Positions 1 through 7,805 of a stretch of DNA of 64,000 nt are shown piece after piece; position 1 is the first letter of the stretch; the number at the start of each line of letters is the position of its first letter. Below the pieces are notes generated by a model. The model ran no database searches, was not told where the DNA came from, and saw only the letters and a program-made list of their open reading frames with translations. The translations under genes and the position numbers were made by a program. Source of the stretch: Trujillonella endophytica (GTDB lineage: Bacteria > Actinomycetota > Actinomycetes > Mycobacteriales > Geodermatophilaceae); the NCBI RefSeq assembly GCF_019799905.1, contig NZ_JABGCI010000002.1, forward strand, positions 62,001-126,000, in the 5' to 3' direction.

Positions 1-399
1 CACGTCGTCGGGCACGGCCACGCCGCGGGTCGAGGCGTCGGTGAACGCGAGGACGGCGGCCTGCACCGGCGTCCACCCGCCCGGCTCCCCTCCGTCGGCC
101 TGCCGGAGGGCGGCCAGCTGCCCGTCGGTGAGCCCGGCCCGGCGCGCGATCGGCTCGTGCGCGGTCCACTCGAACGCCGCGTCGTTGAGGACGGCGATCC
201 GCAGCACGACCAGTTCGCGCAGGTCGGGCGGCAGGGTCGTGCCCGAGCGCAGGGCGCCGAGCAGAGCGTTCCACCCCTCGGCGACGGGCGGGCTGTGCAG
301 CAGCAGCCGGTCGAGGTCGCTGAGCTCGCCGCCGCGGCGCGCCCGGATCAGCTCCGCCGTCGGCCCGCCGTCGTCCGCCCCGGGGAGGCGCTGGCTCAC
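1..399 (-). CDS. Carboxymuconolactone decarboxylase-like protein (3' end cut by window)
   Basis: The 133 visible residues run from a GTG at 399 off the left edge without a stop. The segment around residues 59-82 (RELVVLRIAVLNDAAFEWTA then HE) is the AhpD/carboxymuconolactone decarboxylase core, where a Glu and a His sit in the helix that in the family carries the catalytic or redox residues; the CxxC of true AhpD is not seen, so this is closer to the decarboxylase-like group. The GTG overlaps the stop of the upstream SCO6745-like gene (GTGA), so the two are translationally coupled and probably one transcript. Substrate unknown. Confidence 0.8.
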   Translation of the reverse strand, partial: MSQRLPGADDGGPTAELIRARRGGELSDLDRLLLHSPPVAEGWNALLGALRSGTTLPPDLRELVVLRIAVLNDAAFEWTAHEPIARRAGLTDGQLAALRQADGGEPGGWTPVQAAVLAFTDASTRGVAVPDDV

Positions 400-1277
400 C
401 TGCCGAAGACGCCGTCCGGGTAGGCGCCGGCACCGGCCAGCCGGGCCGACAGCGGCTTGCCGAGCTCGACGACCCGCGCCGTCCGCTCCGCGCCGAGGTG
501 CTGCCACGGCGCGAGGGCGAGCACGTCGGTCTCCGACTCGACGTCGGCCCGCAGCTGCTGGCCGGCCTCGGTCAGGTCGCCGTCGGCCACCAGGCCGCGG
601 TCGGCCAGGCCCGCGGCGGCGGCCGCCCACTCCTCGTCGGTGTACCCGCGCAGCGCCTGCGCGGCGGCCGGGGTGAAGCCCCGCCCGGTCGCCGAGTGGG
701 TCTGCAGCGCCTCGATGCCCGACAGCCCGTGCCGGATCAGGACGGCGATGTGCCCGTCCCCGCGGTGCTCGCGCAGCAGCGTGGCGCCGTGCCAGAGCTG
801 CAGCAGCGGCCCCTCGGGCCAGGGCTGGTCGGCGTGGCCGGCGTAGAGGGGGCGGCCCTCGGGGGTCAGCGCGCCGCACGCCTCGCGGAGCAGCCCGGCC
901 AGCTCCTCGATCTCCGGGCCGGTCGCGGCGTCGCCGAGCAGGCGGGTGAGGGAGGCACGGGCGGCGTCGAGCCGGGCGGCGATCACCTGCTCGGGCGTGG
1001 CCAGCGTCCAGGCGCGCGGGATGAGGCGGGCCACCAGCGTGGGCGAGAAGTTGTAGAAGGTCGCCGTCACCACGCCGGGGCCGACGGCGCCCATCGGCGC
1101 AGCCCGGCCGGCGAAGTAGCACATCCGGCCGGGCCGGACGCCGACGGCGGTGAGGTGCTCGTCCTGCTCGGGGGCGAAGTACAGGTGGTTGTGCAGCGGC
1201 TCGATCGCCCGGTGCGCCCGGTTCGCGAGGGCGGGCTCGACGGCGGCTGCGGGGTCGGGACGATCGACGCTGACCAT
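396..1277 (-). CDS. SCO6745-family protein (HTH-like)
   Basis: 293 residues. The sequence (NHLYFAPEQ near the N-terminus, YFAGRAAPMGAVG, FYNFSP, GYTDEEWAAAA) is the pattern of the actinobacterial SCO6745/SalK family, proteins of about 280-300 residues of unknown biochemical role. A longer frame would start at GTG 1286, but a TAGGGT -10 box at 1285-1290 would then lie inside the gene; the ATG at 1277 is 7 nt downstream of that box, so a leaderless start is chosen. It is first gene of an operon with the downstream decarboxylase-like gene (GTGA overlap). No function beyond family membership can be read. Confidence 0.82.
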   Translation of the reverse strand: MVSVDRPDPAAAVEPALANRAHRAIEPLHNHLYFAPEQDEHLTAVGVRPGRMCYFAGRAAPMGAVGPGVVTATFYNFSPTLVARLIPRAWTLATPEQVIAARLDAARASLTRLLGDAATGPEIEELAGLLREACGALTPEGRPLYAGHADQPWPEGPLLQLWHGATLLREHRGDGHIAVLIRHGLSGIEALQTHSATGRGFTPAAAQALRGYTDEEWAAAAAGLADRGLVADGDLTEAGQQLRADVESETDVLALAPWQHLGAERTARVVELGKPLSARLAGAGAYPDGVFGR

Positions 1278-1284
1278 GCGCCGC

Positions 1285-1290
1285 ACCCTA
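1285..1290 (-). promoter_or_regulatory. Leaderless -10 box TAGGGT
   Basis: TAGGGT followed by 7 nt and the ATG at 1277 of the SCO6745-like gene. No Shine-Dalgarno sequence fits in between, so the mRNA should begin at or next to the start codon. Confidence 0.6.
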
Positions 1291-1328
1291 GCGGCGCCCC
1301 GGAGGAGCGTTTCGCGCCTGACGTGCTC

Positions 1329-2300
1329 CTAGGTCAGCGGTGGCAGGGACAGGGCCCAGGAGGTCCACGTGCGGTCGGTCCGGAAGCCGAGCCGCTCGTA
1401 GAGCCCGAACGCGCCGGTGGTGTTCTCCGTGTCGACGTCGAGCGAGGCCCGCGTGCACCCGGCGTCGGCGGCCGCGCGCAGGGCGGCGGCGATCGTGGCG
1501 GTGGCGACGCCGCGGCCGCGGGCGCCGGGCAGCACGCCGATCTGCCCCAGGCGGGTCTCCCGGACGCCGGTCGCCTGCGTGTCGGCGTCGTACTCGTACG
1601 CCAGCACGTAGCCGACGACCCCGCCGCCGGACAGCGCGAGCACCGACAGCTCCGGCCGGAACGCCCGCTGGCCGGTGAACCAGCTGCGCCAGGCCACCTC
1701 GTCGCGCTCGACCGATCCGTGGTGCTCGGTGAACGAGGCGTTGTGGGCGCGGCGCACCTCGTCGTCGCGTTCGGCGCTGAACGGCACGAGCTCGACCCCC
1801 TCGGGCGGTCGCCGCTCCGGCAGGTCGGTGAGCGGCCGGCGCATGACCGCGTAGTACCGCTCCGCCACGAAGCCGCGCCGCCGCACCAGGGCCTCCAGCG
1901 CACCCATCGCGGGGTGCACGTGCGAGACCAGCCGGGCGGGGGCGGTCGGTTCCAGGTCGGCGTGCTGCCGGGCGCCGCGGTCGACCTGCCAGTCCAGCAG
2001 CCGGCCGCCGATCCCCCGCCCGCGGAACTCCGGGTGCACCCGGCCCTCCAGCCAGACGCGGAGCGCGTCCCGGACGCCGGGCGAGACGATCGCCGTCGCC
2101 CAGCCGACGAGCCGGCCGTCGTCGGTGCACACCGCCCGGCCGTCCCGCTCGAGGTCGACCAACTCGCCGCCCCACCACTCGGCGAGGCCCTCCGCGTCCT
2201 CGTGCTCGCCGGTGTCGTCGACCGGCTCCGCGGCCGCGAGCAGCTCCGCGGCGGCTCCGACGTCGTCGAGCGTGAGCGGACGGGTGGTGAGGCCGGTCAT
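1329..2300 (-). CDS. Tandem GNAT N-acetyltransferase (mycothiol-synthase-like architecture)
   Basis: 323 residues with two GNAT folds. The first has the acetyl-CoA loop RGRGIGG at residues 93-99; the second has a P-loop GARGRGVATATI near residue 262 and the C-terminal ENTTGAFGLYERLGF motif. Two fused GNAT domains are known from mycothiol synthase MshD and from aminoglycoside-type acetyltransferases; this copy sits in a VOC/amidohydrolase operon, so it is not assigned to mycothiol synthesis. The ATG at 2300 overlaps the VOC stop (ATGA). The frame is open further upstream but that part is antisense-like shadow of the VOC gene. Substrate unknown. Confidence 0.85.
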   Translation of the reverse strand: MTGLTTRPLTLDDVGAAAELLAAAEPVDDTGEHEDAEGLAEWWGGELVDLERDGRAVCTDDGRLVGWATAIVSPGVRDALRVWLEGRVHPEFRGRGIGGRLLDWQVDRGARQHADLEPTAPARLVSHVHPAMGALEALVRRRGFVAERYYAVMRRPLTDLPERRPPEGVELVPFSAERDDEVRRAHNASFTEHHGSVERDEVAWRSWFTGQRAFRPELSVLALSGGGVVGYVLAYEYDADTQATGVRETRLGQIGVLPGARGRGVATATIAAALRAAADAGCTRASLDVDTENTTGAFGLYERLGFRTDRTWTSWALSLPPLT

Positions 2301-2677
2301 CGGAACGCGACGAAGAGGCAGAACGGGTGGCCGGCGGGGTCGGCGAAGACCGCCACGTCCTCGTCGTCGGAGGTGTAGCCGCCCAGCCGCCGCGCGCCGA
2401 TCCCCTCGGCGTGGGCGCAGGCCGCCGCGAGGTCGTCCACCTCGAAGTCGAGGTGCTGCTGCATCTGCGGGGCGCCCGGCTCGGGCGGCCACACGGGGGG
2501 CACGTGGTCGCGCTCGAGCTGGAACGACAGGCCGGGCCCGCCGCCGGGGCGCAGCGTCGCCCAGTCGTCGGTGTCGTCGCGGATCGGCCAGCCCAGCAGC
2601 CGCTCGTAGAAGCGGGCCAGGCCGCGCGGGTCCGGGGTGCCGAGCACGGCGGCGGTGAAGCGGATCTCCGGGGTCAC
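2297..2677 (-). CDS. VOC family (glyoxalase-like) protein
   Basis: 126 residues with the paired beta-alpha-beta-beta-beta layout of vicinal-oxygen-chelate proteins: LGTPDPRGLARFYERLLGWP at the start of module one and DPAGHPFCLF at the end of module two, the usual C-terminal glyoxalase-like signature. His in the QQHLDFEV strand and the terminal acidic position could bind metal. The GTG start at 2677 overlaps the amidohydrolase stop (GTGA) and the stop overlaps the GNAT start (ATGA), so it is the middle gene of a tightly coupled three-gene operon. Such proteins are dioxygenases, isomerases or antibiotic-binding proteins; which applies here cannot be told. Confidence 0.85.
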   Translation of the reverse strand: MTPEIRFTAAVLGTPDPRGLARFYERLLGWPIRDDTDDWATLRPGGGPGLSFQLERDHVPPVWPPEPGAPQMQQHLDFEVDDLAAACAHAEGIGARRLGGYTSDDEDVAVFADPAGHPFCLFVAFR

Positions 2678-3564
2678 GCCCCGATCGTGAACAGCCGGGC
2701 GCCGTTGTGCCAGAGGACGGCACGCAGCCAGTCCTCCCCCAGGTCCAGCCGGTGCAGCGCGGCGAGCTGGTGGGCGTAGGGGTACGGGATGGTCGGGAAG
2801 TCGCTGCCCAGCAGCACCTTGTCCCGCAGCGCGGCCAGCCGCGGCAGGTCGGCGCGGTCGAAGGGCATCAACCGCTCGGTGAAGTCGGTGGCGAACATCG
2901 TGGTGTCCAGGTGCACCCGCTCGAACCGCTCGGCCAGGTCGAGGAACTCCCGGTACTCCGGCATGCCGAGGTGGGCGATGACCAGCTGGAGCCGCGGGTG
3001 CCGGTCCAGCAGGCCGGCCATCGGCTCGGGGCCGGTGTGCTCGCCGGCCAGCGGGCCCGAGCCGCAGTGGATGACCACCGGCGTCCCGGTCTCGGCGAGC
3101 CGGCCCCACACCGGGTCGAGCAGGGGGTCGCGCGGGTCGAAGGAGCCGACCTGCACGTGCACCTTGAACACCCGCACCCCGCGGTCCAGCGCCTCGGCCA
3201 CGTACGCCGGCGCCTCCGGCTCGGGGTAGAAGGTGGCCGACCGCAGCACCTGCGGGTGGGCGTCGGCGAACCCGGACGACCAGTCGTTGAGCCAGGCGGC
3301 CATGCCCGGCTTGTGCGGGTACGGCAGCGTGGAGAACGCGCGGACGCCGAGCCGGTCGAGCACCGCGAGCCGCTCGTCCACCGGCGCCGCGTAGGTGATC
3401 GGCCAGGCCTGGCCGTAGTGCTCCTCCGCGAGCCCGAAGTACGCCCAGACCTTGGCCTGCACCCGCTCGGGCAGGAAGTGCACGTGCACGTCGACCAGCC
3501 CGGGCAGCCCGAGCTCGCGCCAGTACCGGGGGACGTCGGCGTCGTCGGCCGGGGGTGCCACCAC
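2674..3564 (-). CDS. Amidohydrolase-2 family metal-dependent hydrolase
   Basis: 296 residues. The N-terminal metal motif HVH (His27, His29 in VDVHVHF), a middle VIHCGSGP His, IAHLG, and the C-terminal GSDFP Asp give the full metal-binding set of the PF04909 TIM-barrel group (ACMSD-like decarboxylases and lactone hydrolases). Start: a TAGGGT box at 3572-3577 lies 7 nt before GTG 3564, so translation is taken as leaderless from the first of two adjacent GTG codons. It leads the amidohydrolase-VOC-GNAT operon, which is separated by 20 bp from the upstream GNAT gene. The operon could process an aromatic or lactone metabolite; this is inference. Confidence 0.85.
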   Translation of the reverse strand: MVAPPADDADVPRYWRELGLPGLVDVHVHFLPERVQAKVWAYFGLAEEHYGQAWPITYAAPVDERLAVLDRLGVRAFSTLPYPHKPGMAAWLNDWSSGFADAHPQVLRSATFYPEPEAPAYVAEALDRGVRVFKVHVQVGSFDPRDPLLDPVWGRLAETGTPVVIHCGSGPLAGEHTGPEPMAGLLDRHPRLQLVIAHLGMPEYREFLDLAERFERVHLDTTMFATDFTERLMPFDRADLPRLAALRDKVLLGSDFPTIPYPYAHQLAALHRLDLGEDWLRAVLWHNGARLFTIGA

Positions 3565-3571
3565 GGGCCCG

Positions 3572-3577
3572 ACCCTA
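3572..3577 (-). promoter_or_regulatory. Leaderless -10 box TAGGGT
   Basis: TAGGGT with 7 nt to GTG 3564 of the amidohydrolase. It lies in the 20-bp gap after the upstream GNAT stop, so the downstream operon can be transcribed on its own. Confidence 0.6.
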
Positions 3578-3584
3578 GATCGGC

Positions 3585-4262
3585 TCAGCCGGGCACGCGG
3601 GCGGCGGCGAACGTCACCTCGCGGCGGAGCCGGAAGCCGAAGGACTCGTACAGGCCGATGGCGGGGTTGTCCGCCGCGGCGTGGAGGAACGGCCGCTCCG
3701 CCCGCCCGCGGATGCCGTGCACGAGCGCCCGCACCAGCCGGGTGGCCAGACCGCGGCCGCGGACGGCGGGGTCCGTGCAGACGGCGCTGATCTCGGTCCA
3801 GCCGGGCGGGTGCAGCCGCTCGCCGGCCATCGCGACCAGCGCGCCCTCGGAGCGGATGCCGAGGTAGCTGCCCAGCTCGACGGTCCGGGGCAGGAACGGC
3901 CCGGGGCGGGTGCGCTCGACCAGCGCCAGCATCTCCGGGACGTCGGCGGCGGTCAGCCGGACCGCCTCGACGTCGGGGACGCCGTCCACTCCGTCGTCCA
4001 CCAGCTGGACGCCGGTCACCTGCCACGCGACCGGCCAGCTCGCCGGTGCGGGCCCGTCGAGCCCCGCCAGGGGCACCAGCCCGCCGGGCCCGACCAGCGC
4101 GGCGGCGTCGGCCCAGTCCTCGGGGGTGGGCGCCGGCGGCATGCCGAGGAACGGCGTGACGTCGGCCGGGTAGCGGAGGACGCGTCCGCGCCGCTGCGCG
4201 AAGTGCGCGTGCGGCCCGGTCAGCGCGGACCACGCCGGGCTGTCCAGCGGGTGCGGGCTCAC
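3585..4262 (-). CDS. GNAT family N-acetyltransferase
   Basis: 225 residues. The C-terminal half is the GNAT fold: CTDPAVRGRGLATRLVRAL is the acetyl-CoA pyrophosphate loop, followed by FLHAAADNPAIGLYESFGF, the classic beta5/alpha4 pair of this family. The N-terminal part (HFAQRRGRVLRYPADVTPF) resembles FR47-like single-domain acetyltransferases of actinobacteria. The GTG start at 4262 overlaps the stop of the oxidoreductase gene (GTGA), so both are one operon. Acceptor substrate unknown. Confidence 0.85.
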   Translation of the reverse strand: MSPHPLDSPAWSALTGPHAHFAQRRGRVLRYPADVTPFLGMPPAPTPEDWADAAALVGPGGLVPLAGLDGPAPASWPVAWQVTGVQLVDDGVDGVPDVEAVRLTAADVPEMLALVERTRPGPFLPRTVELGSYLGIRSEGALVAMAGERLHPPGWTEISAVCTDPAVRGRGLATRLVRALVHGIRGRAERPFLHAAADNPAIGLYESFGFRLRREVTFAAARVPG

Positions 4263-5182
4263 CGGACGGTGACGACGACCTTGCCGCGCACGTGCCCCTC
4301 GGCGACCAGCCGCTGCGCGTCGGCGACCTGCTCCAGGGGGAAGGCCTTCGCGATCGGCACCCGCAGCTGCCTGGCGTCGGCCATCCGGCCCAGCTCCTCC
4401 AGGTCGTGCCGCTCCGGCCGGACGAACACGTACCGCCCGCCCAGGTCGCGGACCCCGGGGTCGACCACGCTGGCCAGCCGGCCGCCCTCGCGGAGCTGCT
4501 TCGGCGCGTCCGCCAGCGCGTCGCCGCCGACGAGGTCCAGGACGGCGTCGACCGGCTCGGACAGCTGCTCGCTGACCGGCCCCGCCGAGTGGTCGAGGAC
4601 CTCGGCGACGCCGGCCTCGCGCAGGAAGCCGGCGTTGCGCGGGCTCGCGGTCCCGATCACGTGGGCGCCGAGCGCGACGGCGATCTGGACGGCACTGAAC
4701 CCGACCCCGCCCGCGGCCCGGTGCACGAGCACGCGGTCGCCCTCGCCGACCTCGAGCGCCTCGGTCAGCGCCTGGTAGGCGGTCAGCCCGGCCAGCGGCA
4801 GCGCGCCGGCCTCGGCGAAGGACAGCGACTCCGGCTTGTGCGCCAGGCAGCGCTGCGGTGCCGGCACGAACTCGGCCTGGGTGCCCCACTGGACGTCGTC
4901 GCGGCGGACGTAGCCGAACACCTCGTCACCGGGTGCGAAGTCGACCACCGCGGGCCCGGCCGCCTCGACGACGCCCGCGACGTCCCAGCCCGGGACGATC
5001 GGGAAGCGGTGCGGGAAGAACGACTGCAGGGCCCCGGCGCGGATGCCCATGTCGACGGGGTTGACGCCCGCGGCGTGCACCCGCACGAGCACCGTGTCGG
5101 GGCCGACCGGCGGCTCGGGCAGGTCGTCGCGCAGCTGCAGGACGTCGAGGTCCCCGAACCGGTCGTAGGCGATTCCGCGCAT
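4259..5182 (-). CDS. NADP-dependent quinone-oxidoreductase-like protein (MDR superfamily)
   Basis: 307 residues of zinc-free medium-chain dehydrogenase/reductase. The N-terminal GroES-like domain has GVNPVDMGIR and VPGWDVAGVV; the Rossmann domain has the nucleotide motif AAGGVG (HRAAGGVGFSAVQIA) and DLVGG. No structural zinc cysteines are present, which fits the QOR/zeta-crystallin branch acting on quinones or enones with NADPH. The frame extends upstream to 5302, but the conserved start MRGIAYDRFG and a TACGGT -10 box 7 nt before ATG 5182 fix the start. It is first in an operon with a GNAT. Confidence 0.88.
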   Translation of the reverse strand: MRGIAYDRFGDLDVLQLRDDLPEPPVGPDTVLVRVHAAGVNPVDMGIRAGALQSFFPHRFPIVPGWDVAGVVEAAGPAVVDFAPGDEVFGYVRRDDVQWGTQAEFVPAPQRCLAHKPESLSFAEAGALPLAGLTAYQALTEALEVGEGDRVLVHRAAGGVGFSAVQIAVALGAHVIGTASPRNAGFLREAGVAEVLDHSAGPVSEQLSEPVDAVLDLVGGDALADAPKQLREGGRLASVVDPGVRDLGGRYVFVRPERHDLEELGRMADARQLRVPIAKAFPLEQVADAQRLVAEGHVRGKVVVTVR

Positions 5183-5189
5183 GCCGATC

Positions 5190-5195
5190 ACCGTA
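5190..5195 (-). promoter_or_regulatory. Leaderless -10 box TACGGT
   Basis: TACGGT, then 7 nt, then ATG 5182 of the oxidoreductase. The remaining gap to smpB (5196-5340) holds no other recognisable element. Confidence 0.55.
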
Positions 5196-5340
5196 GGCGG
5201 ACGGCGGGGACGGCCGCTGCGGACCCCGGGGACCTCGATCCGGCCGGTCGGTGCCGCGGTGTCGTCGCCGGTACCGCGCTGCGGGCCGGCACCGGCGACC
5301 ACACGGCGGCGCTACCGCCGCGGAGCGTCCCGACCGAGCG

Positions 5341-5817
5341 TCAGCGACGGCCCTTCACGTAGCGCCCGAACGCCTTCTGGATCTCGCGACGGGAGTCCCG
5401 CTCGGCCAGGTCGTGACGCTTGTCGTAGCTCTTCTTGCCCTTGGCCAGCGCGAGGGTGGCCTTGGCCTTGCCGTCCTTGAAGTACATGTCGAGGGGGACC
5501 AGCGTCAGGCCACCCTCCTTGATCTTGCCGATCAGCTTGTCGATCTCGGAGCGGTGCATGAGCACCTTGCGCTTGCGGCGCGGCGCGTGGTTGGTCCACG
5601 TGCCCTGCGTGTACTCGGGGATGTGGACGTGCTGCAGCCACACCTCGCCGTCGTCGATGCTGGCGAAGCCGTCGACGAGGGAGGCGCGGCCGGCGCGGAG
5701 GCTCTTGACCTCGGTGCCGGTGAGCACCAGCCCGACCTCGAACGTGTCGAGGATCGAGTAGTCGTGCCGCGCCTTCTTGTTCTGGGCGATGAACTTGCGC
5801 CCCTGTTCCCGCGGCAT
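5341..5817 (-). CDS. smpB: SsrA-binding protein SmpB
   Basis: 158 residues, full length. SmpB brings tmRNA to stalled ribosomes for trans-translation. Family blocks are all present: NKKARHDY, the GTEVKSLR block, QHVHIPEY, the basic [10 protein letters not shown] helix, [14 protein letters not shown] and the basic C-terminal tail that enters the decoding site ([19 protein letters not shown]). Order smpB-ftsX-ftsE-prfB on one strand is widely conserved in actinobacteria. A TAACCT box 6 nt before ATG 5817 suggests its own leaderless transcript as well. No tmRNA gene is found next to it; the 158-bp gap downstream is too short for one. Confidence 0.98.
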   Translation of the reverse strand: MPREQGRKFIAQNKKARHDYSILDTFEVGLVLTGTEVKSLRAGRASLVDGFASIDDGEVWLQHVHIPEYTQGTWTNHAPRRKRKVLMHRSEIDKLIGKIKEGGLTLVPLDMYFKDGKAKATLALAKGKKSYDKRHDLAERDSRREIQKAFGRYVKGRR

Positions 5818-5823
5818 CCGTCC

Positions 5824-5829
5824 AGGTTA
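5824..5829 (-). promoter_or_regulatory. Leaderless -10 box TAACCT of smpB
   Basis: TAACCT with a 6-nt gap to ATG 5817. Together with hairpin A1 just upstream it could separate smpB transcription from ftsEX. Confidence 0.6.
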
Positions 5830-5846
5830 CTTGGACACCGGAACGC

Positions 5847-5905
5847 ACGAGATCTGCACAGTCGTCACCATCAGGCGCTGATGGCGACGAGTGTGCAGAT
5901 CTCGT
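5847..5905. repeat. REP-like hairpin, family A copy 1
   Basis: A 59-nt near-perfect palindrome: outer arms ACGAGATCTGCACA and TGTGCAGATCTCGT (14 bp, perfect), inner arms TCGTCACCATCAG and CTGATGGCGACGA (12 of 13 pair), 3-nt loop. It starts 24 nt after the ftsX stop. Copies 2 and 3 are at 45877 and 47783, which makes a dispersed repeat more likely than a private terminator; it may still terminate ftsEX transcripts. Confidence 0.9.
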
Positions 5906-5929
5906 CGAGGTGCGGGGGGTGCGGGACGG

Positions 5930-6823
5930 CTACAGGCGCACGTACAGCCGCAGGGTCACGTACGCGGCGATCGCGGCCAGGCCGACACCGGCGGCGGCGA
6001 TGATCGGGCTGATCGTGGCGATCGCGCTCCAGTCGACCGGCGGGATGATCCCGGCCTTGATCGGCCCGGCGAGCGCCTTGTCGACGAACAGCAGCTTGGT
6101 GAGCACCAGGCCGCCGATGGCCAGCAGCGCACCGATCAGCCCGGCCAGCGCGGCCTCGAGGATGAACGGCAGCTGGGTGTACCAGCGGGAGGCGCCGACC
6201 AGTCGCATGATGTTGGTCTCGTTGCGCCGGTTGAACGCCGCGAGCTGGATCGTGTTGGAGATCAGCAGCAGTGCCGCCAGTGCCTGGACGACGGCGACGG
6301 CGATGGTCGCGTTGCGGGCGCCGTTGAGCAGGCTGAACAGCCGGTCGAGGAAGTCGCCCTCGTCGCGCACCTGGTCGACGCCGTTCGTCGCGTCGGGGAA
6401 CTGCGCGGCGATGACCTCGTAGCGCTCGGGGTTGACCAGCTCGACGCGGAAGCTCTCCGGCAGCGCGTCCGGCGGGGTGTTCTGCACCAGCTCGGGCTGC
6501 TGGCTGAACTGCTGCTGGAAGCGTGCGTACGCGTCCTCCTTGGACTCGTACAGGTAGCTCTGGACCTCGCCCTCGGTCTGCAGCTGCGTGAGCTGGGCCT
6601 CGACGGCCGCGCGCTGCTCGTCGGTGACCCCGTCGGCGAGGAAGATGGAGACCTGCACCTTGTCGTAGTAGATCTCCTTCATGTCGGAGATCATCCCGGC
6701 GATCAGCAGGCCGGTGCCCATGAGCCCGAGCGAGATGGCCGTGGTCAGGATCATCGCGACCGTCATGGTGAGGTTGCGACGAAGACCGGTGACCACCTCG
6801 CTGAGCACGAAGTTGACGCGCAT
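5930..6823 (-). CDS. ftsX: Cell division protein FtsX (ABC permease-like)
   Basis: 297 residues with the FtsX plan: cytoplasmic N-terminus, TM1 at about 20-42 (MILTTAISLGLMGTGLLIAGM), an extracellular domain to about residue 170, then three TMs starting at ATIAVAVVQALAALLLI. The motif FNRRNETNIMRLVGAS before TM3 is the coupling region typical of FtsX. With FtsE it forms a divisome complex whose outer loop activates peptidoglycan hydrolases (RipC-type in mycobacteria). It follows ftsE by 69 bp and belongs to the same operon. Hairpin A1 lies behind its stop. Confidence 0.97.
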   Translation of the reverse strand: MRVNFVLSEVVTGLRRNLTMTVAMILTTAISLGLMGTGLLIAGMISDMKEIYYDKVQVSIFLADGVTDEQRAAVEAQLTQLQTEGEVQSYLYESKEDAYARFQQQFSQQPELVQNTPPDALPESFRVELVNPERYEVIAAQFPDATNGVDQVRDEGDFLDRLFSLLNGARNATIAVAVVQALAALLLISNTIQLAAFNRRNETNIMRLVGASRWYTQLPFILEAALAGLIGALLAIGGLVLTKLLFVDKALAGPIKAGIIPPVDWSAIATISPIIAAAGVGLAAIAAYVTLRLYVRL

Positions 6824-6892
6824 GGATTCCCTATCTGAGCTTCAGCACGGGTGCGGCGGGCGGCGGAGCGCCCGCGGCTGTGGCCGTGAGGA

Positions 6893-7582
6893 CTAGCGGC
6901 CGACCCCGTAGACGCCGCGCGACTGGTCGCGGGTGATCTGGCCCCCGTTGAGCTCGATCACGCGCCGGCGCATGGAGTCGACGATGTGGTAGTCGTGCGT
7001 GGCCATGATCACCGTGGTGCCGGTGCGGTTGATCCGCTCCAGCAGCAGCATGATCCCCTCGCTGGTCTCCGGGTCGAGGTTGCCGGTGGGCTCGTCGGCC
7101 AGCAGCACCAGCGGCCGGTTCACGAACGCGCGGGCGATCGCGACCCGCTGCTGCTCACCACCGGAGAGCTCGCCGGGCAGCCGGCCGGCCTTGCCCTCCA
7201 GCCCGACCATCTCGAGCACCTCGGGGACGACGCGCTTGATCGTGCGCGTCGGCTTGTTGATCACCTCGAGGGCGAAGGCGACGTTCTGCTCCACGGTGCG
7301 GTTGCGCAGCAGGCGGAAGTCCTGGAAGACGCAGCCCATCGTGCGGCGCAGCTTCGGCACGTTCCACTTGCTCATCGTGTTGAGCGTCTTGCCGTTGACG
7401 ATGACGGTGCCCTTGGTGGGGTCGTCCTCCTTCAGCAGCAGCCGCAGGAAGGTCGACTTGCCCGAACCGGACGACCCGATGAGGAAGACGAACTCCCCCT
7501 TGTCGATCTCCGTGGACACGTCATCGAGGGCCGGCCGCGCGCTGGCCGGGTAGAGCTTGGTGACGTGTTGCAATTCGATCAC
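6893..7582 (-). CDS. ftsE: Cell division ATP-binding protein FtsE
   Basis: 229 residues, normal length. Walker [10 protein letters not shown] at 36-44, signature [14 protein letters not shown] near 139, Walker B LLADEPTG near 160 and the switch His in [11 protein letters not shown] are all intact, so ATP hydrolysis is expected. FtsE drives FtsX. The GTG start at 7582 lies 8 nt after a TACCGT box (7591-7596) and has no Shine-Dalgarno sequence, so a leaderless ftsEX transcript is likely. A D-type hairpin separates it from prfB upstream. Confidence 0.98.
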   Translation of the reverse strand: MIELQHVTKLYPASARPALDDVSTEIDKGEFVFLIGSSGSGKSTFLRLLLKEDDPTKGTVIVNGKTLNTMSKWNVPKLRRTMGCVFQDFRLLRNRTVEQNVAFALEVINKPTRTIKRVVPEVLEMVGLEGKAGRLPGELSGGEQQRVAIARAFVNRPLVLLADEPTGNLDPETSEGIMLLLERINRTGTTVIMATHDYHIVDSMRRRVIELNGGQITRDQSRGVYGVGR

Positions 7583-7590
7583 GAGGCGCC

Positions 7591-7596
7591 ACGGTA
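7591..7596 (-). promoter_or_regulatory. Leaderless -10 box TACCGT of ftsE
   Basis: TACCGT with 8 nt to GTG 7582. No convincing -35 hexamer at 16-18 bp, as is common in high-GC actinobacteria. Confidence 0.5.
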
Positions 7597-7747
7597 CCTG
7601 CCCCGGCCCCGCGGACAGCCCGTTCGCGGGGCAACGCTCCGGGGCTTCTCGCAGACCGTGACGGGTGGGGAGAGAGTGCCTGGACGCCGGTCACGCACCG
7701 TCGTCGTCCACACCGCAACGTGACGAAGGCAACGCTGTGCGTGAGAA

Positions 7748-7802
7748 AGGACCCCGTCCTCCTCCCCCCTCGCACGCTCGGGGCGAGCCTCGGGACGGGG
7801 CC
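7748..7802. repeat. REP-like hairpin, family D copy 1
   Basis: Outer arms GGACCCCGTCC (7749-7759) and GGGACGGGGCC (7792-7802), inner stem GCTCG/CGAGC at 7776-7788. It begins 3 bp behind the prfB stop codon. Related elements, same arm and CCCCCCTCGC core, are at 27132 and 49821. It may end prfB transcripts ahead of ftsE. Confidence 0.7.
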
Positions 7803-7805
7803 GGA

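Noticed and set aside
498..2378. 626-residue plus-strand open frame
   Set aside because: Arg/Gly/Ala-rich composition without domain marks and antisense to the SCO6745-like and GNAT genes; a shadow frame of high-GC DNA.
5183..5340. Possible tmRNA gene beside smpB
   Set aside because: Only 158 bp available, no tRNA-Ala-like ends, no GUUCGAAUC-type T loop and no tag reading frame.
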